Shown here: piece by piece, positions 8,716-16,818 of the stretch
Numbering within the stretch: the stretch's first letter is position 1
Layout: each line of letters opens with the position of its first letter
Assembly (NCBI GenBank): GCA_964603255.1
Contig: CAZRVA010000002.1
Span: 14,336 to 78,335 of the forward strand
Length of the DNA stretch: 64,000 nucleotides
Origin: UBA6183 sp964603255
GTDB taxonomy: Bacteria; Bacteroidota; Bacteroidia; UKL13-3
Reading direction: 5' to 3'
Notes under the pieces: generated by a model
What the model was told of the DNA's origin: nothing
Seen by the model: only the letters and a program-made list of their open reading frames with translations
The model's database searches: none
Translations under genes and position numbers: made by a program

Positions 8716-9640
8716 CAGAAGGGGCTTTATTAAAACCGGAGCCAAACTTGGTGCATTGGCTTTGTTAAATGAGTTTCCGTTAAGTGCATTAGCCAAACCA
8801 GATTTGGTTAAAATAAGTATACTGCACACCAACGATTGGCACAGCCGCATCGAGGCTTTTCCTAAAGACGGTGGGAGATTTGCCGGCATGGGTGGTGCTG
8901 CAACACGTGCAGCCTTAATCAAAAAGATACGCAGTGAAGAAGAACATGTGTTGTTGTTAGATGCAGGAGATATATTTCAAGGTACACCCTACTTTAATTT
9001 TTTTGAAGGTGAACTTGAATACAAATTAATGAGCGAAATGGGTTATGATGCCGTAACCCTTGGTAATCATGACTTCGATAATGGCATTGAAGGTATCATC
9101 AATCAATTACAACACGCCAAATTCGATATTATAAACTGTAACTACGATTTTAGTAAAACCCTTTTGGCCGATAAGGTTAAGCCTTACCGCATATTTAAAA
9201 AAGGTGGTGTTAAAATTGGTTTAATTGGAGTAGGTATTGAGTTAGAAGGATTGGTACCTAAAGATTTATATGGGGATATTATTTACCGTAACCCGGTTGA
9301 TCTTGCCAGTAAACTAGCCAAAGAGCTAAAAACAGAAAAAAAATGTGACGCAGTTATTTGTTTATCGCACCTTGGTTTTGAATACCAAAACGATAAACTA
9401 AGCGATAAAAAACTGGCCGAAAAATCATCATATATTGATTTGATAATTGGTGGCCATACCCACACATTTTTACCTAAACCTATTACCATAAGAAACCAAC
9501 AGAATAAAGACGTAATTATCAACCAAGTAGGTTGGGCAGGTTTACAACTTGGCAAGATAGATTTATTTTTTGATAGTGCTAAAAGCCTAGTAAACACTGG
9601 TATAGGCGCTAATCTATACATAAACCCAAAACAGTGTTGA
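8693..9640 (+). CDS. 5'-nucleotidase metallophosphatase half, Tat-exported
   Basis: A 315-residue calcineurin-like metallophosphoesterase. The metal-ligand motifs appear in order: HTNDWHS, LLDAGDIFQG, TLGNHDFDNG, ICLSHLGFE and IGGHTHTF. The N-terminus NRRGFIKTGAKLGALALL followed by LSALA is a twin-arginine (Tat) signal, so the folded metalloenzyme is exported. It lacks the C-terminal substrate-binding domain, which is encoded by the overlapping upstream gene. The two probably form one periplasmic nucleotide or sugar-phosphate hydrolase. One gene is routed by Sec/lipoprotein and its partner by Tat. No clear terminator is seen after it. Confidence 0.92.
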   Translation: MDASNKINRRGFIKTGAKLGALALLNEFPLSALAKPDLVKISILHTNDWHSRIEAFPKDGGRFAGMGGAATRAALIKKIRSEEEHVLLLDAGDIFQGTPYFNFFEGELEYKLMSEMGYDAVTLGNHDFDNGIEGIINQLQHAKFDIINCNYDFSKTLLADKVKPYRIFKKGGVKIGLIGVGIELEGLVPKDLYGDIIYRNPVDLASKLAKELKTEKKCDAVICLSHLGFEYQNDKLSDKKLAEKSSYIDLIIGGHTHTFLPKPITIRNQQNKDVIINQVGWAGLQLGKIDLFFDSAKSLVNTGIGANLYINPKQC

Positions 9641-9869
9641 AACACGTTGATAATTGTACCTACAAGTGTAAGTTTTAAACACAAAATGATGGGTTATAAA
9701 CAAAATTTTTAGTTTAAAATGTCGCATTTTTAGGCAGGTCTATTTTTAAAAAAACAACAAATACAATCACTTACACGGTTATTCAATTTTCCAAACAAAA
9801 TATCAGTCAAAAAAAATTTTTTTATTAACAATAAATACTCCATTTTCACAAACGAAAAGAGTATTAATT
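9641..9869. other. AT-rich intergenic region upstream of dnaA
   Basis: A 229-bp spacer, strongly AT-rich, with A/T runs just before the dnaA start. I looked for an origin: TTATAAACA and TTATTAACA match the DnaA-box frame TTATnnACA only loosely. There is no cluster of consensus boxes. It presumably holds the dnaA promoter; no convincing TAnnTTTG element was found. Confidence 0.4.
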
Positions 9870-11306
9870 ATGACTGATAAAACTGCCGAAAGTGTTTGGA
9901 ATAACTGTTTGAAACTGATTCAAGACAACGTATCACCACAAAGTTTCAAAACATGGTTTGAGCCAATCAAACCCGTAAAACTCGACAATAAGATATTGAC
10001 TATACAAGTTCCAAGTCAGTTTTTTTATGAGTGGTTAGAAGAACACTATGTTACCTTATTAAAAAAGACCTTAAAACAAGAATTAGGTCCAGGCTCTAGA
10101 TTAGAGTACAATATTATAGTGGAGAACAGCAGCAACAATGCTAACCCATACGTTGTTAATTTACCCGGCAGTAACAACCATAAATCAGATACTCAAAATG
10201 TAGGTATGCCGCTTAACTTAAGCAGCAATATCAAAAATCCTTTTATTATACCGGGTTTAAAAAAGGTTAATATAGATAGTAACTTAAATCCATCTTTAAA
10301 CTTCGATACTTTTATTGAAGGTGATTGTAACCGTTTAGCCCGTTCGGCAGGTTTTGCGGTTGCTAACAAACCTGGTGGTACTTCGTTTAACCCTTTAATG
10401 ATTTTTAGCGAAACCGGATTGGGTAAAACCCACTTGGTACAAGCTATAGGTAACATGATTAAGCAAAACAGCAAAAACAAAGTTGTATTGTATGTGCCTG
10501 TAGAGAAATTTACTAACCAATACGTGGAGTCGGTTCGCAACAACAGCAGTCAAGACTTTTTAAACTTTTACCAAAACGTTGATGTATTAATAGTTGATGA
10601 TGTTCAGTTTTTGGAGAACAAACAAAAAACGCAAGAAATCTTCTTCACCATTTTCAATCACTTACACCAACAAGGTAAACAAATAATATTAACCAGCGAC
10701 CGTGCGCCTAAAGATCTAAAGGGTATGGACGAGCGTTTGTTATCGCGTTTTAAATGGGGTTTATCATGCGATTTACAACAACCAGATTTTGAAACACGCC
10801 TAAGTATATTAGAAACCATGATGTACAATGATGGTATTACTTTAAGCAGAGATGTGGTTGAGTACGTTGCACACAACATTAATAACAACATACGTGAGTT
10901 ACGTGGAGCATTGGTTTCGTTATTGGCACAAGCATCATTAAACCGCAAAGAAGTTACGCTTGAATTGGCTAAACAGATCTTGAAAAACTTCGTTAAAAAT
11001 TCTTCACGCGAAATTTCAATTGAGTTTATTCAAAAATTAGTTTGCGATTACTTCACCATTCCGGTTGATTTGGTAAAATCAAAAACACGTAAACGCGAAA
11101 TTGTACAAGCCCGTCAAATCTCAATGTATTACGCAAAAGATTTAACAAAGGCATCGTTAAAAACCATTGGTATGCACTTTGGTGGCAGAGATCACTCTAC
11201 AGTTATACATGCTTGCCAAACTGTTAACGATTTAATTGAAACAGACAAAAAGTTTAAATCAGATATTGAAGAAATAGGAAAGCGTATTAAAATCAACTTG
11301 GTTTAA
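9870..11306 (+). CDS. dnaA: Chromosomal replication initiator DnaA
   Basis: A 478-residue AAA+ initiator that binds DnaA boxes and opens the origin. Domain I (about 1-85) contains SVWNNCLKLIQDNVSPQSFKTWFEPI. A variable Asn/Ser-rich domain II runs to about 145. Domain III has the P-loop SETGLGKTHL (from Ser180), Walker B VLIVDDVQFLENK, sensor 1 ILTSDRAPKDL and the arginine-finger region MDERLLSRFKWGL. Domain IV has the DnaA signature KASLKTIGMHFGGRDHSTVIHA. The first glycine of the usual GGVGLGKT loop is replaced by serine; the GKT lysine and threonine are intact. A rho-independent terminator follows directly. Confidence 0.97.
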   Translation: MTDKTAESVWNNCLKLIQDNVSPQSFKTWFEPIKPVKLDNKILTIQVPSQFFYEWLEEHYVTLLKKTLKQELGPGSRLEYNIIVENSSNNANPYVVNLPGSNNHKSDTQNVGMPLNLSSNIKNPFIIPGLKKVNIDSNLNPSLNFDTFIEGDCNRLARSAGFAVANKPGGTSFNPLMIFSETGLGKTHLVQAIGNMIKQNSKNKVVLYVPVEKFTNQYVESVRNNSSQDFLNFYQNVDVLIVDDVQFLENKQKTQEIFFTIFNHLHQQGKQIILTSDRAPKDLKGMDERLLSRFKWGLSCDLQQPDFETRLSILETMMYNDGITLSRDVVEYVAHNINNNIRELRGALVSLLAQASLNRKEVTLELAKQILKNFVKNSSREISIEFIQKLVCDYFTIPVDLVKSKTRKREIVQARQISMYYAKDLTKASLKTIGMHFGGRDHSTVIHACQTVNDLIETDKKFKSDIEEIGKRIKINLV

Positions 11307-11330
11307 TATTACTTCTTTAAAATATACATG

Positions 11331-11362
11331 AGAGCTGCAATTATTTTGCGGCTCTTTTTTTA
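11331..11362 (+). terminator. Rho-independent terminator of dnaA
   Basis: AGAGCTGCAA and TTGCGGCTCT form a 10-bp stem (one G-U pair) around a 5-base loop, followed by a run of seven T. It begins 24 bp after the dnaA stop. Confidence 0.88.
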
Positions 11363-11404
11363 GTGTTGATAATGTATATTAAGTGTTTCTAATTCAATAA
11401 ATAC

Positions 11405-11467
11405 ATGAACAATCAATTTTTAAAAGTATATTACTTCGCCAATCAACTGGTAAAACAAGAAACTTAA
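11405..11467 (+). CDS. Possible 20-residue peptide upstream of fic
   Basis: An ATG-initiated 20-codon frame (MNNQFLKVYYFANQLVKQET) sits between the dnaA terminator and the Fic gene, ending 18 bp before the Fic ATG. It could be a leader peptide, or it may be noise. No family is recognised and no ribosome-binding site decides it. I list it only because of its position and its clear start and stop. Confidence 0.2.
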   Translation: MNNQFLKVYYFANQLVKQET

Positions 11468-11485
11468 AGATATTGGAGCTACTGC

Positions 11486-12259
11486 ATGAAATTATCTATC
11501 ATTCATAACGAACTATTGTTGGATTACCTGCAAGTAATTCCAGATGATATACAACAGTGCTTTGATGCATTGAAAGATGCAGAAATTTCTACACCTAACT
11601 TCAGCTTTTATACCTCGGTTGCTTCGGTTTTTAGTAGTAAGATTGAAGGTGAAAATATTGAATTAGATTCATACATCAAACACAAACGAGACGCGATTCC
11701 TTTTCAACCCAATTACACAAAAAAAATTGATGACTTATACGATGCTTACGTTTTTGCCCAGCACAACACACTAAACGAAAGCAACATTAAAGAAGTACAT
11801 AAACTTTTAAGTAAGCATCTTGTAGAACAAACATGGCTAGGTAAATACCGTACTCAAAAAATGTACGTGGCCACTGATGATGGTAGGATTGAATACGTGG
11901 CAGCTTTACCACAAATAGTTCCAACAGAAATGGAATTATTTTACAACGACATAAAAACACTTCTATTTGCTGAGTTAAACATTAACGAAGTGCTCTTTTA
12001 TGCCGCTATGATACACCTGGTATTTGTAAAAATACACCCTTGGAATGATGGAAACGGCAGAAACGCCCGTTTATTAGAAAAGTGGTTTTTAGCAGAAAAA
12101 CTAGGCCCAAAAGCATGGTTTATTCAAAGCGAAAAAATGTATTACAACCAACACAAAACCTACTACAAAAACTTAAGAAGATTGGGATTGGAATACGAGC
12201 ACTTAAACTATTTAGAAGCATTACCCTTTTTGTTGATGTTACCTAATAGTTTAAAATAA
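11486..12259 (+). CDS. Fic family protein (probable AMP-transferase, self-inhibited class II)
   Basis: A 257-residue Fic-fold protein. Family enzymes usually transfer AMP from ATP to Ser/Thr/Tyr of target proteins. The catalytic motif is complete: HPWNDGNGRNAR (about 190-201), with the catalytic His and the anion-binding GNGR. An N-terminal SSKIEGE matches the inhibitory helix motif (S/T)xxxE(G/N), so this is a class II enzyme inhibited by its own N-terminal helix and needs no separate antitoxin. The usual N-terminal Fic_N region is short, and no C-terminal winged helix is present; many relatives are about 370 residues. Targets are unknown. It stands alone between two terminators. Confidence 0.88.
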   Translation: MKLSIIHNELLLDYLQVIPDDIQQCFDALKDAEISTPNFSFYTSVASVFSSKIEGENIELDSYIKHKRDAIPFQPNYTKKIDDLYDAYVFAQHNTLNESNIKEVHKLLSKHLVEQTWLGKYRTQKMYVATDDGRIEYVAALPQIVPTEMELFYNDIKTLLFAELNINEVLFYAAMIHLVFVKIHPWNDGNGRNARLLEKWFLAEKLGPKAWFIQSEKMYYNQHKTYYKNLRRLGLEYEHLNYLEALPFLLMLPNSLK

Positions 12260-12297
12260 ACACTAAAACACCATTGATAACTAAGTAACACTTACTC

Positions 12298-12330
12298 ATA
12301 AAAAAAGCCTCTTTAGAGGCTTTTATATTT
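12298..12330. terminator. Bidirectional terminator between fic and the DUF4340 gene
   Basis: AAAAGCCTCT-TT-AGAGGCTTTT forms a stem with A-rich sequence on the left and T-rich sequence on the right, so it can serve both the rightward fic transcript and the leftward gld/DUF4340 transcript. It ends at the stop codon of the DUF4340 gene. Confidence 0.85.
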
Positions 12331-13341
12331 TTACTTCACCGCTTTAAAATCACTCAACTTTTTAATTACACGGCCAAAGTTGTAGTTCTGCACGTACACC
12401 ATGTTTTTGTCGTTATTAATAAAGCCGAAATACTTATCGGTGTCGAAAGTTAATTCGTTGCCTTGGTCATCATAACGGCTTTTGGTTTTGGCATCCACAC
12501 CTTTAATGTGTAGTTTTAATTCCTGTGTTTTGCCTTTCTTATCCTCCACTTTTATCACACAATACGCATCGCCTTTTGAAATGGAATCGTGCTGTGCTGA
12601 GGTAAAATTATCATCATAAGCCTCGGCAAATAATTGCGTAAAACTACCTGCATAATATTTTAAGAAGTTCACATCAGCTTGCACCACATTGCCTTGAGCA
12701 TCCTTTAATACAGGCGTTGCTCCGGTATTGTCTATGTTAAATGACTCATTTGGTGTGATTGGATAATTAACAGTTACTTTAGCAACATCTTCAAACTTGG
12801 TATCAAAAATCAACTTGCTTTTCCATTTAACCGGATTAGTTGGAAAGCGAGGTGTTAAATAACCAACAAACCCAGGTATATGAGTAACAAAAGGTGTTTC
12901 GGCACCTTCAATCATCATAAATGTACCCGATTGGTCCAAGGTCATTTGCCCAACATAAATCGTTTTTAACAAATCATCACCCGTATAAAACTCAACCTTA
13001 ATACCGGCTGCAGTTAATTCTTTAATTACTGTATTAAACTCGTTTTCACCAAGCGGGTTACGCATCTTAATATCGTGCATGGTTTCTAATATCAAGTTAA
13101 CCTTGGTCATATCGGCAGCAACAGTATTATCGGCCATCCACGAGCCATCAGCTTGTTTAGTTAACAATACTTTTCCTCCACGTGGGTCTGCTAAAAACAT
13201 TTTTGTAATAGCACCCGTATCTGCAATGGCAAAATCAGTTCCATCTCCGTTGTATGATTTCCATGGTTTACGAACTACCAAAAAATATAAGGCTGCAGCA
13301 GCCACCATCAATACCAATAATATTTTAATTTGTTTACTCAT
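12331..13341 (-). CDS. DUF4340 domain protein of the gld cluster
   Basis: A 336-residue protein with one N-terminal membrane anchor (IKILLVLMVAAAALYFLVV) and a periplasmic body typical of DUF4340: ITKMFLADPRGGKVLLTKQADGSWMADN, a vWA-like or beta-rich repeat (LLKTIYVGQMT), and FFDTKFEDVAKVTVNYP-type segments. DUF4340 genes commonly follow the auxiliary ABC components GldG or MlaD-like proteins, as here: it begins 18 bp after gldG. It is the last gene of the leftward gldA-gldF-gldG operon and ends at a bidirectional terminator. Its biochemical role is not established; a link to the gliding/ABC machinery is inferred from context. Confidence 0.8.
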   Translation of the reverse strand: MSKQIKILLVLMVAAAALYFLVVRKPWKSYNGDGTDFAIADTGAITKMFLADPRGGKVLLTKQADGSWMADNTVAADMTKVNLILETMHDIKMRNPLGENEFNTVIKELTAAGIKVEFYTGDDLLKTIYVGQMTLDQSGTFMMIEGAETPFVTHIPGFVGYLTPRFPTNPVKWKSKLIFDTKFEDVAKVTVNYPITPNESFNIDNTGATPVLKDAQGNVVQADVNFLKYYAGSFTQLFAEAYDDNFTSAQHDSISKGDAYCVIKVEDKKGKTQELKLHIKGVDAKTKSRYDDQGNELTFDTDKYFGFINNDKNMVYVQNYNFGRVIKKLSDFKAVK

Positions 13342-13359
13342 ACCTGTTACCTAAAAATG

Positions 13360-15051
13360 TTATGCTGTGTATTTGCGTTTACGAATAATTTTATTGGTTA
13401 AACCGAAAATCAAAATCAAAACAATCGGCACAACCATGTTAACGATTTGCCACTTTAAACGCTCTGATTTTAGCTTACCTTTATCCAACAAACGAAGTTT
13501 AATTTCCTTTGCACGCACTTCAATTATACCACTATCATCACACAAATAATCCATACAGTTTAATAAAAAACGCTTATTACCAAACTGTTGGTTGGTGTAC
13601 CTATCATAACCTAATGGAAAAATCTCTCCTGTGCTTTGTTTGCGTTGATTGCGTATTACGTCACCATCAGCAACTACAATCATCTTACCATTATCAATAG
13701 AAGATTTGTATGGCAATGCATCAGTTTTAGCACCTTCTCTGTACTGAAATAACGAATTAAATTTACCTTCAAGTAAAACAGCCAATGGTACATTACCTGA
13801 TGTAAACATGGATGGATCGGGCTGTGTGCGAGCCATATTTAAATCAACCTTTACCGGAGCACCAACCGTACGTGAATATGGTGATGAAGTTAACAAAATA
13901 GTTTTCTTAACTTCTTTGTTTGATGTGGTATCTATGCTACTTGCAAACTGAAAAAATACAGGATCAATTCCTTTTACAATAATATGTGCGTTTTGTTGAG
14001 GTGGCGCTGCTACCGGGAAAAACATCCAAGGTAATAATTTTTGTTGTGGTGTTCCGTTGCGTAATGTGCTTAATATGGGAATGGCATTGCATTGTAAATC
14101 TTGTACCATGTTTGGATTAATACGTACGCCCCATTTAAATAACATGTCATCTAAATTTAAGTCATAGCTGCCTGTCATAAACATAGCACCTTTACCAAGG
14201 CTGTCCATATCGGCAATTTGCGATTCTAGTAACCACAAAATTTTGCCGCCATGCATCACAAATTGATCCAATAAAAATTTTTCGTATTCGTTAAATGGCA
14301 TTGATGGTTTGGCAATTATCAATGCATCATTTTTCATTAAACTTTGTGGTGTTTGAATGGCTAACGGAATACGCGTTACCGCATAAAACTCTTTCAACTC
14401 GTTTGATGCATCAGCCACATCCCAACGCGCTAACTCGCCATGATCATCAATAAAAGCAACTTGTTTAGCTTTGGTTTTTACGCATTTTCTTAGCACGTTG
14501 GCAATTTCATACTCCATCAATTCTATCGATTCGTTAATTACCTCTTCCGGACCTTGACCAAACTGTGCCTTTAATAAATTAACAGGAACCTCTTTGCCTT
14601 TATAGTAAAACATGGCTCCGGGCACAATTAACTTTTGCGTTGATTCATCATCTTTTTTGATTTGTACATTGGTAGGCTGTAATCCTTTTTCGCCTAACTC
14701 TTGCAAAATATCATTGGCTTTTTTTGCATCGGCATTTTCAAACGGATCAACAAATTCGTATTGTAATTTGCCGTTAGTGTAAGCTGCAAACTCATCCAAC
14801 ATTTCTTTGGCTGATTGACGCAAACGTTTAAAACCAGCAGGAAAATCGCCCTCAAGGTATACTTTAACAAACATTACATCATCAACCTTAGCGGCTAAGT
14901 TTTTACTGCTTTCCGATAACGAATAACGTTTCTCGGATGTTAAATCAATCCTAAAAAAATAGTTGGTTAATATTAGGTTCAACAAAATAAGTAAGCCCAA
15001 TACTAAACCTAACTCCGTTAACGATTGTAGTTTAAAATTTCTTTTTTTCAT
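13360..15051 (-). CDS. gldG: Gliding-motility-associated ABC transporter substrate-binding protein GldG
   Basis: A 563-residue protein with one N-terminal transmembrane segment (ELGLVLGLLILLNLILTNYFF) and one C-terminal segment (WQIVNMVVPIVLILIFGLTN), and a large extracytoplasmic domain between them. Family hallmarks are the FRIDLTSEKRYSLSE start of the domain, YEFVDPFENADAK and FIDDHGELARWDV. In Flavobacterium, GldA, GldF and GldG form an ABC transporter associated with gliding; in non-gliding members the trio is often kept with an unclear role. It lies 43 bp after gldF. Confidence 0.92.
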   Translation of the reverse strand: MKKRNFKLQSLTELGLVLGLLILLNLILTNYFFRIDLTSEKRYSLSESSKNLAAKVDDVMFVKVYLEGDFPAGFKRLRQSAKEMLDEFAAYTNGKLQYEFVDPFENADAKKANDILQELGEKGLQPTNVQIKKDDESTQKLIVPGAMFYYKGKEVPVNLLKAQFGQGPEEVINESIELMEYEIANVLRKCVKTKAKQVAFIDDHGELARWDVADASNELKEFYAVTRIPLAIQTPQSLMKNDALIIAKPSMPFNEYEKFLLDQFVMHGGKILWLLESQIADMDSLGKGAMFMTGSYDLNLDDMLFKWGVRINPNMVQDLQCNAIPILSTLRNGTPQQKLLPWMFFPVAAPPQQNAHIIVKGIDPVFFQFASSIDTTSNKEVKKTILLTSSPYSRTVGAPVKVDLNMARTQPDPSMFTSGNVPLAVLLEGKFNSLFQYREGAKTDALPYKSSIDNGKMIVVADGDVIRNQRKQSTGEIFPLGYDRYTNQQFGNKRFLLNCMDYLCDDSGIIEVRAKEIKLRLLDKGKLKSERLKWQIVNMVVPIVLILIFGLTNKIIRKRKYTA

Positions 15052-15094
15052 GTGTAACGCTCAGCGTTTATATCAAAAAATTACAATACTTAAA

Positions 15095-15823
15095 TTACCA
15101 CTTGCGTGAACCAAATATGGTTTTGGTTGACCATAAAAATGCAGTAATGATACTTAAAAAATAAAGTACATCACGACTATCTAATACACCTCTACTCATA
15201 GAATCGTAATGCGCTTTTATACCTAACGATGCTACAATACTATCGTAAGTTCCTAGCAAGTTAAAGTTGGCCAACATATCAAACAACGCATAAAAACTGT
15301 AGCATAAAAACATGCTTACTATAAACGATACAATTTGATTATCGGTAATAGCAGATGCAAAAATACCAATGGCCACAAAGCTGCTTGCTAAAAAAAACAA
15401 CCCAATGTATGAGCCCCATGTTGCACCAATATCTATATTACCTTTTGGTGCTCCCAATTGATAAACCGTATAAAAATAAAGTAGTGTTGGTATTAATGAA
15501 AACAATACCAATACCACACCGGCAAAATATTTACCTAAAATAATTTGGGTATCGGTTAATGGTTTTGTGGTGATGATTTCTATGGTACCACTCTTTTTTT
15601 CTTCGCTAAAACTACGCATGGTAATAGCCGAAATTAAAAAAATAAACACCCACGGAGCCATACCAAATAAAGTATCCATATTGGCATAACCCATATCAAA
15701 AATATTATACTCAGGTAACACCCACATAAATAATCCAATCGCTATTAAAAATACAGTAATTACTACGTATGCAATTAATGAGCTTAGGAACGATCTGATT
15801 TCTTTTTTAAGTATTGTATACAT
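15095..15823 (-). CDS. gldF: Gliding-motility-associated ABC transporter permease GldF
   Basis: A 242-residue integral membrane permease of the ABC-2 type with about six transmembrane segments. The start MYTILKKEIRSFLSSLIAYVV and the motif SFSEEKKSGTIEIITTKPLTDTQIILGKYFAG are characteristic of GldF and related ABC-2 permeases. It starts 8 bp after the gldA stop, so the two are co-translated. It should pair with GldA (ATPase) and GldG. Confidence 0.92.
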   Translation of the reverse strand: MYTILKKEIRSFLSSLIAYVVITVFLIAIGLFMWVLPEYNIFDMGYANMDTLFGMAPWVFIFLISAITMRSFSEEKKSGTIEIITTKPLTDTQIILGKYFAGVVLVLFSLIPTLLYFYTVYQLGAPKGNIDIGATWGSYIGLFFLASSFVAIGIFASAITDNQIVSFIVSMFLCYSFYALFDMLANFNLLGTYDSIVASLGIKAHYDSMSRGVLDSRDVLYFLSIITAFLWSTKTIFGSRKW

Positions 15824-15831
15824 GTAAACAA

Positions 15832-16734
15832 TTATTTAGTAGTCAACTTTTGGAAAACAGATTCTAGTGAGTCTTCTTCCAAACTCATTGATAACAACAC
15901 CCAACCTTGTTGTGATGATAAAGTAGAAACTTGCTCACGCACATCATCCGAACATTTTAAAAAGTACCTTTTACCTTTTTGCTTTACCGCTTTTACTCCG
16001 GCAATATTCTTTAGCATGGCCTCTTTTACTTCATTTTTAAATTCAACCACAATGGTTAATTCGTGTTTACTTTGTTGTTGCAGGGCAGAGATGTTATCAT
16101 CGGCAACTATTTTACCACGATTAATAATAATAACGCGGTTACACATGCTCTCTACTTCTTGCATAATGTGGGTTGATAACAACACCGTTTTATCTTTCCC
16201 AATTTCTTTAATCAACTCCCGTATTTCTACAACTTGGTTTGGATCTAAACCCGAAGTTGGTTCATCTAATATCAACACTTTTGGGTTATGCAACATTGCT
16301 TGTGCAAGTCCAACACGTTGTTTGTAACCTTTACTTAACTGACCAATTTTCTTTTTACGCTCAAGGCTCAAACCAACACGTTCAATCATTTCATCAACCC
16401 TACTTTTTGCTTCTTTACCTAATCCCTGAACCTCGGCACTAAACAGCAAGTATTCCTTTACAAACATATCGGTGTATAGTGGGTTTAACTCCGGTAAATA
16501 GCCAATGTGTTTCTTCACTTCCATGGTTTGGGTTGATACATCAAAACCACATACCTTGGCAATACCACTAGTTTGAGGAATATATCCTGTTAAGATTTTC
16601 ATGGTGGTTGATTTACCGGCTCCGTTTGGACCTAAAAAACCCAATATTTCACCCTGCTTGGCCTCAAACGAAATTTCGTCAAGCGCACGTTGCGTTCCGT
16701 AAATTTTGGTAAGCTTCTCTACTTGTATACTCAT
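15832..16734 (-). CDS. gldA: ABC transporter ATP-binding protein GldA
   Basis: A 300-residue cytoplasmic ATPase with Walker A GFLGPNGAGKSTTMKILTG, ABC signature LSKGYKQRVGLAQAML, Walker B VLILDEPTSGLDPNQ and a switch histidine in LLSTHIMQEVE. A C-terminal extension (about 215-300) is typical of the GldA/DrrA group. It is the first gene of the leftward gldA-gldF-gldG-DUF4340 operon. In Flavobacterium johnsoniae gldA is unlinked from gldFG; here the three are contiguous, which strengthens the assignment. Confidence 0.93.
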   Translation of the reverse strand: MSIQVEKLTKIYGTQRALDEISFEAKQGEILGFLGPNGAGKSTTMKILTGYIPQTSGIAKVCGFDVSTQTMEVKKHIGYLPELNPLYTDMFVKEYLLFSAEVQGLGKEAKSRVDEMIERVGLSLERKKKIGQLSKGYKQRVGLAQAMLHNPKVLILDEPTSGLDPNQVVEIRELIKEIGKDKTVLLSTHIMQEVESMCNRVIIINRGKIVADDNISALQQQSKHELTIVVEFKNEVKEAMLKNIAGVKAVKQKGKRYFLKCSDDVREQVSTLSSQQGWVLLSMSLEEDSLESVFQKLTTK

Positions 16735-16785
16735 CGAATAAAATGAAAGTCAGCGAAAATAGGCAAAAGGTTGTTAAGCTGCACA

Positions 16786-16814
16786 AATAAAAAAGGCTTG
16801 CATGTGCAAGCCTT
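16786..16814 (-). terminator. Terminator of the T9SS gene at 16819-18051
   Basis: AAGGCTTGCA-TG-TGCAAGCCTT (16793-16814) forms a 10-bp stem. On the leftward strand it is followed by a U-rich run (the plus strand reads AATAAAAAA before the stem), 5 bp after the stop of the T9SS gene. Confidence 0.85.
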
Positions 16815-16818
16815 AGTA

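Noticed and set aside
7978..9640. Frameshifted single 5'-nucleotidase gene
   Set aside because: The halves are in reversed order relative to the fused enzyme and each has its own export signal (lipoprotein and Tat), so these are two genuine genes.
9641..9869. Replication origin next to dnaA
   Set aside because: Only loose TTATnnACA matches and no cluster of DnaA boxes. Strand-composition analysis could not be run.
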